A stretch of DNA of 41,187 bases from Bacteroidales bacterium. Lineage in GTDB: Bacteria; Bacteroidota; Bacteroidia; Bacteroidales; FEN-979. Shown here piece by piece: positions 14,942 to 22,839 of the stretch. Within the stretch, counting starts at the first letter, position 1; every line of letters starts with the position of its first letter. The notes beneath the pieces were generated by a model. The model was not told the origin of the DNA, searched no databases, and saw only the letters and a list, made by a program, of their open reading frames with translations. The stretch spans positions 1-41,187 of the forward strand of contig JADGPR010000021.1 in NCBI GenBank assembly GCA_017882335.1. Direction: 5' to 3'. The translations under genes were made by a program, and so were the position numbers.

Positions 14942-17644
14942 TTATTTCCCAAGTAGTTTTTTGATCTCATTGAGTTTCATCAGCGCCTCCACCGGAGTAA
15001 GCGTATTGATATCGGTATTCAGGATATCTTCTTTGATCTGGAGAAGTGTCGGGTCGTCCAGCTGGATAAAACTGAGTTGATAACCCGATGCTGGATGCTG
15101 GATGCTGCCTGCCTGCCGGACAGGCAGGGATGCTGGATGCGTTTTTTTATTTTTTCCTTTCTTATCCAGGATCAAGGATCCAGCATCCAAATTCTGCTTC
15201 CCTAACACTTCCGCATTATGCGATGCTTCCAGTTGATGAAGAAGATCGTTGGCCCGCTCGATCACGGTGTTCGGCATCCCCGCCATTTTTGCCACATGGA
15301 TTCCGAAACTGTGTTCACTTCCGCCGGGTAATAGTTTGCGGATAAAAATGACCTTGTTCTGGATTTCTTTCACGGCCACATGATAATTCCGGATCCGGGG
15401 AAAAAGTTCGGCCATTTCGTTCAGTTCATGGTAATGTGTGGCAAAAAGCACCTTCGGCCTGAACAAAGGGTGTTCATGCAGGTACTCGGCAATCGCCCAG
15501 GCAATGGAGATCCCATCATAGGTACTGGTTCCCCGTCCGATCTCATCGAGGAGGATCAGGCTACGTGTGGAAATGTTGTTCAGTATGCTGGCTGTTTCAT
15601 TCATCTCCACCATGAAGGTGGATTCTCCGGAGGTGATGTTGTCGGATGCACCTACGCGTGTGAACACTTTATCGGTAATACCCAGTTCCGCTGAATCGGC
15701 AGGGACATAGCTACCCATCTGCGCCATCAGCACGATCAGCGCTGTTTGGCGAAGCAACGCCGATTTTCCCGACATATTCGGCCCGGTAATGATGAGGATC
15801 TGCTGGTTTTTATCATCCAGTTGAACATCATTGGAGATGTATTGCTCACCCTGCTTCAGTTGCTGCTCTATTACCGGATGCCGTCCACCTTTGATATCCA
15901 GTATATATGAGTCGTTCAGGACCGGACGGGTATAATTATTTTTCGCTGCAATGAGGGCAAAGGAAACCAAAACATCAAGCCGTGCTGCAAGAATTGCATT
16001 CAGCTGGATCGGGCGGATATAATCAACCAGGAACAGAACAAGGTCACTGAAGATCCTGGTCTCCAGCGAGAGGATCTTTTCTTCCGCTCCCAGGATCTTC
16101 TCTTCATATTCTTTAAGCTCTTCCGTGATATACCTCTCGGCATTCACAAGGGTTTGTTTTCGCGACCATTCCGGGGGAACCTTGTCTTTATGTGAATTGG
16201 TGACCTCGAGGTAGTACCCGAAAACATTGGTGTAACCAATCTTCAAAGATGAAATCCCAGTGCGTTCAATTTCACGTTGCTGGATCTTGACAAGGTAGTC
16301 TTTCCCGGAATAGGCCAGGTGCCGCAATTCATCCAGCTGTTCTGAAACCCCTTCCCGGATTACATTTCCTTTGGAGACCAGGGCAGGAGGATCGGGCTGG
16401 ATTTCTTTTTCGATTTTTTCCCTTACGAGGTTACAAACATTGAACTGTTCCCCGATTTTCTTCATCCCTTCATTGCCGGAGGCGGCGCAGGCTTCTTTCA
16501 TGATCCCGATGCATTCGAGCACCCGGGCAAGGTGAACCATTTCCCGGGGAATGATCTTACCGACTGAAACCTTTGAGATAAGCCGCTCGAGGTCGCCGAT
16601 GCGTTGGATATTTTGCCGGATGAGGTCCCGTATTTCGGGATGGGCCATGAAATAGCTGACCATATCCAGTCTTTCCTCGATGGGCAAGTGGTCTTTGAGC
16701 GGAAGGATGATCCATCGTTTCAGCAACCGTGATCCCATGGGAGAAACTGTATGGTCGAGGGTGCTAAGGAGGGTCGCTGCATTTTCATTGGAGGAATTCA
16801 GCAGTTCCAGGTTCCTGATCGTGAACCGGTCAAGCCATACATAATGATCTTCCTCGATCCGCGAGAGTTTGGTGATGTGCCCTAACCGGTCGTGCTGGGT
16901 TTCAGCCAGGTAATGCAGGGCTGCTCCTGCTGCGATCACTGCGGGTTCCATGTTCCCAACCCCGAACCCCTTCAGGGAAGTGGTCTGGAAATGCTTCAGG
17001 AGGATATCGTTGGCAAAATCAGATGTAAAAACCCAATCCTCAAAAGTATTGATGTAATATTTGTTCCCGAACAATTCACAGAATTTCTGGCGCTTGTTCT
17101 TCTGGACAATGATCTCGCTGGGGCGTAAGGTCTGGATCAGTTTGTCGATGTATTCAACCGACCCCTGGGCAAGATAAAATTCACCGGTCGATACATCCAG
17201 GAAAGAAATACCGGATGTCTTCGCATCCAGGTTCACACTTGCCAGAAAATTGTTTTCCCGTTGTTCAAGGATCTTATCGTTGTAAGAAACGCCCGGGGAT
17301 ACTAGTTCGGTGACTCCCCGCTTCACGATCGTTTTGGTGAGTTTTGGATCTTCCAGCTGGTCGCAGATGGCAACCCTCAACCCTGATTTTACGAGCTTGG
17401 GAAGATAAGTGTCGAGTGCATGGTGTGGAAATCCTGCAAGTTCGATATAGGAGGCCGATCCATTGGCTCGCCGGGTAAGCACGATTCCGAGGATACCGGA
17501 GGTCCGTATCGCATCTTCGCCGAACGTCTCGTAAAAATCACCGACCCTGAAAAGCAGCAGTGCATCCGGATATTTAGCCTTGATGTTGTTGTACTGGCGC
17601 ATCAGCGGGGTAACCGCCACCTCTTTCCCAATATCTTTCGCCAT
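14942..17644 (-). CDS. mutS: DNA mismatch repair protein MutS
   Basis: MutS finds mismatches and starts repair with MutL. The 900 residues carry the mismatch-binding FYETFGEDA (Phe near 39), connector and clamp domains, and the ATPase: Walker [10 protein letters not shown] (about 616-624), [33 protein letters not shown] start at the ATG 17644 (MAKDIGKE); a TTG two codons upstream is less likely. The linker after the ATPase (about residues 818-853) is unusual: it is translated from repeat-array DNA and from a 21-bp palindrome, giving the peptide [19 protein letters not shown]. The C-terminal helical end ([14 protein letters not shown]) is kept, so the protein should be functional. No mutL is nearby. 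Confidence 0.95.
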   Translation of the reverse strand: MAKDIGKEVAVTPLMRQYNNIKAKYPDALLLFRVGDFYETFGEDAIRTSGILGIVLTRRANGSASYIELAGFPHHALDTYLPKLVKSGLRVAICDQLEDPKLTKTIVKRGVTELVSPGVSYNDKILEQRENNFLASVNLDAKTSGISFLDVSTGEFYLAQGSVEYIDKLIQTLRPSEIIVQKNKRQKFCELFGNKYYINTFEDWVFTSDFANDILLKHFQTTSLKGFGVGNMEPAVIAAGAALHYLAETQHDRLGHITKLSRIEEDHYVWLDRFTIRNLELLNSSNENAATLLSTLDHTVSPMGSRLLKRWIILPLKDHLPIEERLDMVSYFMAHPEIRDLIRQNIQRIGDLERLISKVSVGKIIPREMVHLARVLECIGIMKEACAASGNEGMKKIGEQFNVCNLVREKIEKEIQPDPPALVSKGNVIREGVSEQLDELRHLAYSGKDYLVKIQQREIERTGISSLKIGYTNVFGYYLEVTNSHKDKVPPEWSRKQTLVNAERYITEELKEYEEKILGAEEKILSLETRIFSDLVLFLVDYIRPIQLNAILAARLDVLVSFALIAAKNNYTRPVLNDSYILDIKGGRHPVIEQQLKQGEQYISNDVQLDDKNQQILIITGPNMSGKSALLRQTALIVLMAQMGSYVPADSAELGITDKVFTRVGASDNITSGESTFMVEMNETASILNNISTRSLILLDEIGRGTSTYDGISIAWAIAEYLHEHPLFRPKVLFATHYHELNEMAELFPRIRNYHVAVKEIQNKVIFIRKLLPGGSEHSFGIHVAKMAGMPNTVIERANDLLHQLEASHNAEVLGKQNLDAGSLILDKKGKNKKTHPASLPVRQAGSIQHPASGYQLSFIQLDDPTLLQIKEDILNTDINTLTPVEALMKLNEIKKLLGK
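15087..15190. repeat. Heptamer arrays with 21-bp palindrome inside mutS
   Basis: GATGCTG three times (15087-15107), then the palindrome of 15108-15128 (arms CCTGCCTG and CAGGCAGG, loop CCGGA), then GATGCTG and GATGCGT (to 15142). A short T-rich spacer is followed by units TATCCAG, GATCAAG, GATCCAG, CATCCAA (15163-15190) in the opposite orientation. The palindrome is exactly three units long, so the 7-bp phase is kept through it. Confidence 0.9.
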
Positions 17645-17996
17645 TAACAAAATTTAATTATGAAGATCAAATACTAAAATAAAAATGGTTCTTCAAAAAG
17701 ATGCGAACCTGAAAATATTATTTAAGGGTTAATGTGTTTGTCGAAAAAAATATTCATTATATTATGACCCAAATTGACCTAAAGCAATGAAAATTCACAT
17801 TATGTGTGAATTATGTAACATATTTATAAAGTCATGTAACACTTTCCGGAATTAATAGACTCACATTTGCACTGTGAAAAAGAATAATTTCCTATTCACG
17901 AGCGGTTTGTTCAATTTTTTTAATTTTACCTTGTTCTTTTTTACCAATTAGAATTGTATTTTTCATCCGTCTTACAAAAGTATATTAATTTCTTCA
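17645..17996. other. A+T-rich divergent region mutS/trmH-like; inverted repeat at 17792-17812
   Basis: No gene is seen in these 352 bp. An 8-bp inverted repeat AATTCACA-ttatg-TGTGAATT (17792-17812) and a direct repeat ATGTAACA (about 17813 and 17834) could be operator sites. No exact TAnnTTTG box stands at a useful distance from either start; TATTTTTC at 17957 is the nearest candidate for the rightward gene. Confidence 0.35.
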
Positions 17997-18566
17997 ATGA
18001 GAAAACTGAAGACAACGGAAATGAATCGTTTGACCATCGACGAATTCAAAACGGCGTCCAAGATCCCCGTGGTTATTGTGCTTGATAATATCCGCAGCCA
18101 GAATAATATCGGTTCGGTTTTTCGCACGGCCGATGCGTTCCGGGTGGAAGCAATCAACCTTTGCGGCATAACAGCCACGCCACCCCACCGGGAGATCAAC
18201 AAAACAGCGCTTGGTTCAACCGATTCGGTAGACTGGAAATATTTCCCGGAAACGCCCGTCGCCCTTGAATCTTTGCACAATGAAGGGTATATCCTCCTGG
18301 GAATTGAACAAACAAATACAAGTATCCCTTTGCATCTTTTCCAAACTCAAAAAGAGAAAAAATATGCCCTGATTTTCGGAAATGAAGTAAACGGGCTTGA
18401 CGAAGCGCTTATTCCATTATTGGATGGCTGTATCGAGATTCCTCAATATGGAACAAAACATTCCCTGAATATTTCTGTTGCTGCAGGAATTGTGATCTGG
18501 GATTTCTTTTTAAACTTAAAAACTTTTTCTGAAGAAATGCAACCATTCCATAAAAGCCCCGTATAA
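17997..18566 (+). CDS. TrmH/SpoU-family RNA 2'-O-methyltransferase
   Basis: The 189-residue enzyme contains the three SpoU motifs: NIRSQNNIGSVFRTADAF (residues 31-48), FGNEVNGL (about 127-134) and IEIPQYGTKHSLNISVAAG (about 143-161), which form the knotted SAM site. Members methylate the ribose of tRNA or rRNA; the exact target cannot be told from sequence. It lacks the extra N-terminal L30e-like domain of RlmB, so it is a minimal form close to the TrmH/TrmL size. The start MRKLKTTEMNRL fits Bacteroidota homologues. Monocistronic. Confidence 0.88.
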   Translation: MRKLKTTEMNRLTIDEFKTASKIPVVIVLDNIRSQNNIGSVFRTADAFRVEAINLCGITATPPHREINKTALGSTDSVDWKYFPETPVALESLHNEGYILLGIEQTNTSIPLHLFQTQKEKKYALIFGNEVNGLDEALIPLLDGCIEIPQYGTKHSLNISVAAGIVIWDFFLNLKTFSEEMQPFHKSPV

Positions 18567-18727
18567 TTGAACAAAATCATCCTTTTTATTGTTGATTTAT
18601 TTAAATAATTTAATTTTACAGTCATAAAAAGGATATAAAAAAAATATATTTGACTAACAATCAACAGTTTATTAACGAAGTATGTTTTAATAACAATATG
18701 TAGCTGAAAAAATCAGCCTGATAACTA

Positions 18728-18757
18728 TTGTTTTTGCTACATTAATCAATATATTTG
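18728..18757 (+). promoter_or_regulatory. Promoter of the OmpA/TPR protein (TTG, 19 bp, TATATTTG)
   Basis: A -33 TTG (18728-18730) and an exact TAnnTTTG box (18750-18757) are separated by 19 bp. The start codon follows 46 bp later. The surrounding space (18567-18803) is very A+T rich with no other feature. Confidence 0.7.
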
Positions 18758-18803
18758 TAGAATCAATAAGCATAATTTAAATCATAATTAAAATTTCCGA
18801 AGT

Positions 18804-21413
18804 ATGAAAAAGCTTTATGAACTCTTGTCCAAGGCACTAATTGTCATGCTTGTGACAATCATTCCGTTGGTTTCATTCGCACAGGTAACCACAACAACTA
18901 CGAAGAAGGAAGATCCAAAGGCAACGAAGGAGCAACCGAAAAAGGTAAACAACCAAGCGCCGAGTCACAACTATTGGGGTGTTACCATATTGGGTAGTTA
19001 CAACCAGTTTAACGGTGACCTTTCCAACAACCTTTTCTTGAATGATCATTGGAGATTTGGTGCCGGTGCAATGGTTACCAGGCAATTTTCCCGGGTGATT
19101 GGTGCCCGTCTTAAATTTGGCTGGACTACTGTGGAGGGCGCCGTAGTTAAAAAATATGTTCCGGGGGGAGCCTTGGTTGACCCGGTAAGCCAACAAAGGG
19201 GAGATTTTATCACACAACGATTTACCTCTTATATTCTTGAAGGCGATTTTCACCTGACCCTCAACTGGGTAAACTGGATGCTGGGTTATAAACCTGAAAG
19301 GTTCTTTTCTTCCTACCTCATCGCAGGTGTTGGTTTTGACCACACCCAGGGCAGGAAATGGGATGCCAATAAAGATACTATCCTCGGTTATGCCGGTTAT
19401 CCTACACACACGGACAAAGGTGATCCAATGCGTTATGGGAATACCAGCGGTCTTGGCAATTGGAATCTTGAATTCAAGATTGTTTCCGGTATCGGGTTCG
19501 ATTTCAACCTTAACCAGCACTGGTCCATCAACCCTGAATTCCTCTGGAGATGGAGAGATGGCGATATTCTTGACCTGACCCATGGCGGTAAAATGGCATT
19601 TATAAATGATATGTACAGTGGCGTTAACCTAGGGTTGACCTATAAATTTGCATACCGCGGTTGCACCCTGAAACAGATGGAAAAGGATTACCCGCAAGTT
19701 AAATTCGAAACCACCCCGGCTGTCATGATTGAAAAAGGCGACTCTGTCCAGGTTACGGTCAAAGGAACCTTCCCCGAAAAATACTTCTGCACAAAAGCCG
19801 CTATGTATTTCCAGCCCGTGCTGAAATATGAAGGCGGTTCATATACGCTGAAACCGATGACCATCATGGGAGAAAAGGTGACCGGCGATGGTGTTCAGAT
19901 CAAATACAGAGAAGGTGGGTCTTTCACCTATACCACTACATTCCCGTACAAACCCGAAATGGCTACTTCCCAGCTTATCGTTTGTCCGATCATTTACGAT
20001 GCCAAGGATTACAAGGCAATTCCGAAAAAAGACGATATCAAGACCAACGCCAAATTTATTGAACTGGCTTGCAGGGATCTTGCCCCCGGAATCATCCATA
20101 CCTCGAGCAGAATCATGCTGGATTTTATCCCCCTGATTGCCGATCATGGATATGTGAAAGAAGTCATCATTACAAAGTCTGGTATTCTCTACTTCAAGAT
20201 CAATCTTTTCAAGCTGGATCTTAAATTCGGCCTCAATAAGACCCAGGCTGCAAAGGATGCGCTTTCACAACTGGATGAATTCATAAAGAAATCCTGGAAG
20301 ATCAAGGATGTCACCATCAACGGTTGGGCATCTCCGGATGGGGAAGAAACCTTCAACGTTGGACTTTCTGAAAACCGTTCAAAAACCGGTAATACCTATA
20401 TGATTGACCAGTTCAAGTCATGGGTGAAGGAAAACGAAAAAGGCAATAAAGACAAGAAAGACGTTAAAGCCAAAATGGATGCCGCAGGAAAAGACGTCAA
20501 CTTCGTCATCAATCACCATGGGCCGGATTGGAATGGTTTCCTCGCCAATGTTAAAGCCAGCAACATCAGGGATAAAGACAAAATCCTGAATGTGATCAAC
20601 TCCTCTGGTGACGATAAAAAGAAGGAACAGGAAATCCGTAACATGATCGTCATCTATCCGGAACTGGAAGAAACCATGTTGCCACCGCTCAGAAGGGCCG
20701 AGATTACCGCCAATGCTTACGAGCAGAAATATACCGATGAAGAACTCTCTAACCTAGCTGTCAACAATCCTGATAAGCTGAAAGTTGAAGAGCTCCTCTA
20801 TGCCGGTACGTTAACTTCCAACCCCGATACCAGGCTGACCATTTATGAAAACGCTGCAAGATTGTATCCGAACAACTGGAAAGCCCTCAACAATGCAGGA
20901 AATGCAAACATTGTAAAGGGAAATCTGGACAAGGCTGACAATTACCTGAAGAAAGCTCAAGCGCTTGCCCCGAACAACGGAATCATCGAGAACAACATCG
21001 GTGTTGTGGCTGCAAAGAAGAGGGATTTCAAGAAAGCTGAAGCCCAATTCCTGAAAGCTCAGCAGCTGGGTGAAAATGAAAATTACAACCTGGGTGTGCT
21101 GATGATCCCGAAAGGCGATTATTCAAAAGCAAACAACCTGCTTGCAACTTCCAAATGCACCTACAACCTCGGTTTGGCACAACTGTCTTCAGGGAACACC
21201 AGTGCAGCTGTAACTACACTGCAATGCGCTCCCCCGACACCGCAATCAGCTTACTTGCTGGCTATCTGTGGTGCCCGAACCGCCAATACCAAAATGTTGT
21301 ATGAAAACCTGATAAAGGCCGTTGTTGATCCTGCTCTGAAAGCAGAAGCAAAGGGTGACAGGGAATTCTACAACTACGCAAATACACAGGATTTCATAAA
21401 CATCGTTAAATAA
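18804..21413 (+). CDS. Outer membrane beta-barrel/OmpA-like/TPR fusion protein
   Basis: The 869-residue protein has a signal peptide (1-26, ending FAQ), a Thr/Lys-rich linker (28-52), an N-terminal beta-barrel-like region (about 53-285, ending in YKFAYRGC), a middle beta-rich region with immunoglobulin-like character (about 300-450), an OmpA-like segment (about 480-535; TINGWASPDGEE and NVGLSENRS, which resemble the peptidoglycan-binding motif), and TPR repeats (about 670-810; YPNNWKALNNAGNANI, APNNGIIENNIGVVAAK). I infer an outer membrane protein that grips peptidoglycan and offers a TPR surface for partner proteins in the periplasm. It has its own consensus promoter and a strong terminator, so it is probably abundant. 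I cannot assign a named family. Confidence 0.8.
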   Translation: MKKLYELLSKALIVMLVTIIPLVSFAQVTTTTTKKEDPKATKEQPKKVNNQAPSHNYWGVTILGSYNQFNGDLSNNLFLNDHWRFGAGAMVTRQFSRVIGARLKFGWTTVEGAVVKKYVPGGALVDPVSQQRGDFITQRFTSYILEGDFHLTLNWVNWMLGYKPERFFSSYLIAGVGFDHTQGRKWDANKDTILGYAGYPTHTDKGDPMRYGNTSGLGNWNLEFKIVSGIGFDFNLNQHWSINPEFLWRWRDGDILDLTHGGKMAFINDMYSGVNLGLTYKFAYRGCTLKQMEKDYPQVKFETTPAVMIEKGDSVQVTVKGTFPEKYFCTKAAMYFQPVLKYEGGSYTLKPMTIMGEKVTGDGVQIKYREGGSFTYTTTFPYKPEMATSQLIVCPIIYDAKDYKAIPKKDDIKTNAKFIELACRDLAPGIIHTSSRIMLDFIPLIADHGYVKEVIITKSGILYFKINLFKLDLKFGLNKTQAAKDALSQLDEFIKKSWKIKDVTINGWASPDGEETFNVGLSENRSKTGNTYMIDQFKSWVKENEKGNKDKKDVKAKMDAAGKDVNFVINHHGPDWNGFLANVKASNIRDKDKILNVINSSGDDKKKEQEIRNMIVIYPELEETMLPPLRRAEITANAYEQKYTDEELSNLAVNNPDKLKVEELLYAGTLTSNPDTRLTIYENAARLYPNNWKALNNAGNANIVKGNLDKADNYLKKAQALAPNNGIIENNIGVVAAKKRDFKKAEAQFLKAQQLGENENYNLGVLMIPKGDYSKANNLLATSKCTYNLGLAQLSSGNTSAAVTTLQCAPPTPQSAYLLAICGARTANTKMLYENLIKAVVDPALKAEAKGDREFYNYANTQDFINIVK

Positions 21414-21431
21414 ATCTTCCACGATCCTGAT

Positions 21432-21468
21432 AAAAAAAGCCGCCCCGAGTACTCGGGGCGGCTTTTTT
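21432..21468 (+). terminator. Strong bidirectional Rho-independent terminator
   Basis: A perfect 24-bp palindrome (GCCGCCCCGAGT 21439-21450 / ACTCGGGGCGGC 21451-21462) is flanked by seven A upstream and six T downstream. It separates the outer membrane protein gene from the convergent kinase gene and can serve both. Confidence 0.9.
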
Positions 21469-21486
21469 ATTTCTTCTGATTCCCTC

Positions 21487-22119
21487 TCAGGCTTCTACCA
21501 GGGTTATACCTGTCTCATATTCTGAACCGATAAGGGCGGTTATCTTAGCGTAATCTTCCTTGTTGTTCACAAAATCCATCTTGTTCGTATCAATGATCAG
21601 TATCCGCATGTTTTGCTGCTGCCGCAGAAATTCAATATAACCCGCCTGGATCTTTTCCAGGTAATCAAAATCGATGTTCTGCTCATATGGCCTGCCCCGT
21701 TTCCGGATATTGTTTTTCAGGTGATCGATGTTGAGGTAAAGATAAACCAGGAGATCCGGCTTGGGAAGCGATGCCTCTATGATCTTGAACAACCGGGTAT
21801 ACAATGCCAGTTCATCTCCATCCAGGGTCTTACCGGCAAAGATCATCGACTTATGAATAAAATAATCGGCAATGGTGAAAGATCTGAACAGGTCCTGGTG
21901 TGTCAGCTGGTCTTTTAACTGCTGGTAACGGGAGGCAAGGAATGACAGTTCCAGCGGAAAGGCATATTTCGCGGCATTTTCGTAAAATTTCGGGAGGAAG
22001 GCATTGTCTTCAAATTGTTCAAGGATCAGCTTGCCATTGTATTCCTGCGAAATCCGGGTAGCGAGGGAAGTTTTTCCTGCTCCGATGTTCCCTTCAATCG
22101 CAATAAAATTATACTTCAT
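21487..22119 (-). CDS. Deoxynucleoside kinase (dGK/dCK family)
   Basis: The 210-residue enzyme phosphorylates deoxynucleosides for nucleotide salvage. It has the P-loop GNIGAGKTS (residues 10-18), the EQF substrate segment (34-36), the DYFIHKS region in place of the ERS-type motif, and the LID RKRGRPYEQNI (about 139-149). Which base it prefers (adenine, guanine or cytosine) cannot be read reliably. It lies downstream of folK on the same strand, separated by a 94-bp space with a palindrome; sppA is divergent from folK. The kinase-folK-sppA grouping is frequent in Bacteroidota. Confidence 0.85.
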   Translation of the reverse strand: MKYNFIAIEGNIGAGKTSLATRISQEYNGKLILEQFEDNAFLPKFYENAAKYAFPLELSFLASRYQQLKDQLTHQDLFRSFTIADYFIHKSMIFAGKTLDGDELALYTRLFKIIEASLPKPDLLVYLYLNIDHLKNNIRKRGRPYEQNIDFDYLEKIQAGYIEFLRQQQNMRILIIDTNKMDFVNNKEDYAKITALIGSEYETGITLVEA

Positions 22120-22157
22120 CAGATCGTGTGAAATGCCGGTTTATGGATGTAAATATA

Positions 22158-22165
22158 CAAAATTA
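22158..22165 (-). promoter_or_regulatory. -7 box TAATTTTG of the nucleoside kinase gene
   Basis: Exact TAnnTTTG match on the minus strand, 38 bp before the ATG. A TTG (22183-22185) lies 17 bp further upstream inside the palindrome. Confidence 0.4.
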
Positions 22166-22168
22166 ACC

Positions 22169-22200
22169 TCACCCCCCTCTCCCAAGGGAGAGGGGGGTGA
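22169..22200. repeat. Perfect palindrome, 15-bp arms with AA loop
   Basis: TCACCCCCCTCTCCC (22169-22183), AA, GGGAGAGGGGGGTGA (22186-22200). It lies 13 bp after the folK stop. There is no T tract, so it is not a classical terminator. The same C-rich palindrome type is dispersed in many bacterial genomes. Confidence 0.85.
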
Positions 22201-22213
22201 ATAGCGACGTCAA

Positions 22214-22708
22214 TTATTCCTTTAATTTCCTGACCTCTTTAGTGTCTGCGCATTCCTGCAGAAGTTCTCCTATCGTTTTCAGGAAAACCGGATGGATCAG
22301 GTCATGTGCAATTTCATTGAGCGGAATAAGGACAAACCTCCTGTCCTTTAACATGGGATGAGGGATTTTTAATATATTCTGATCCAATACAAGGTCATCG
22401 TAAAATAAGATATCAATATCCATGGTCCTGGAAGAATAACCACTATCCGCTCGTTCCCTTCCAAACCTCTTCTCAATCTCATCGATCTTCCGCATGACCT
22501 CTTCCGGAGAAAGAGAGGTCAGTGTTTGCATAGCGATGTTCAGGAAGAACTCTTCCGACGAAAAGCCCCAGGGTTCGGTTTCGTAAAATGAAGATCGCTT
22601 TGTGACCTCCCCGATCATCTCCGGGATCAAGTCCAAAGCCTCGTCCATCTGTTTCTTTCTATCGCCAAGGTTACTTCCCAGGAGCAGATACAATATATGT
22701 TTTCGCAT
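22214..22708 (-). CDS. folK: 2-amino-4-hydroxy-6-hydroxymethyldihydropteridine pyrophosphokinase
   Basis: FolK transfers pyrophosphate from ATP to the pterin alcohol, a step of folate synthesis. The 164 residues show LLLGSNLGDR (residues 9-18), FYETEPWGF (about 41-49), FLNIAM, EKRFGRER and the signature RTMDIDILFYDD (about 93-104) that binds Mg and ATP, then IPHPMLKDRRFVLIPL. Length is normal. The gene is divergent from sppA (131 bp apart) and upstream of the nucleoside kinase. A CAAAGATA on the plus strand (22751-22758) reads as a -7 box TATCTTTG. Confidence 0.94.
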   Translation of the reverse strand: MRKHILYLLLGSNLGDRKKQMDEALDLIPEMIGEVTKRSSFYETEPWGFSSEEFFLNIAMQTLTSLSPEEVMRKIDEIEKRFGRERADSGYSSRTMDIDILFYDDLVLDQNILKIPHPMLKDRRFVLIPLNEIAHDLIHPVFLKTIGELLQECADTKEVRKLKE

Positions 22709-22750
22709 GCAGAATTAAATTGATATTAACCAAACACTTCATTAAAAACA

Positions 22751-22758
22751 CAAAGATA
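22751..22758 (-). promoter_or_regulatory. -7 box TATCTTTG of folK
   Basis: Exact TAnnTTTG match on the minus strand, 42 bp before the folK ATG, in the divergent folK-sppA space. No clear -33 element. Confidence 0.45.
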
Positions 22759-22806
22759 TAAACCCTGATGAAAAAAATCTGTTAAATAATTTTCTCCCGG
22801 AATAAT

Positions 22807-22814
22807 TATCTTTG
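22807..22814 (+). promoter_or_regulatory. -7 box TATCTTTG of sppA
   Basis: Exact TAnnTTTG match, 25 bp before the sppA ATG. No TTG at the expected -33 distance. Confidence 0.5.
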
Positions 22815-22839
22815 TTGTGAAAATCAAATCCAACCCTTT

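Noticed and set aside
17792-17812. CRP/FNR binding site
   Set aside because: The inverted repeat AATTCACA-n5-TGTGAATT has the half-sites in the opposite order to the CRP consensus and the wrong spacing.
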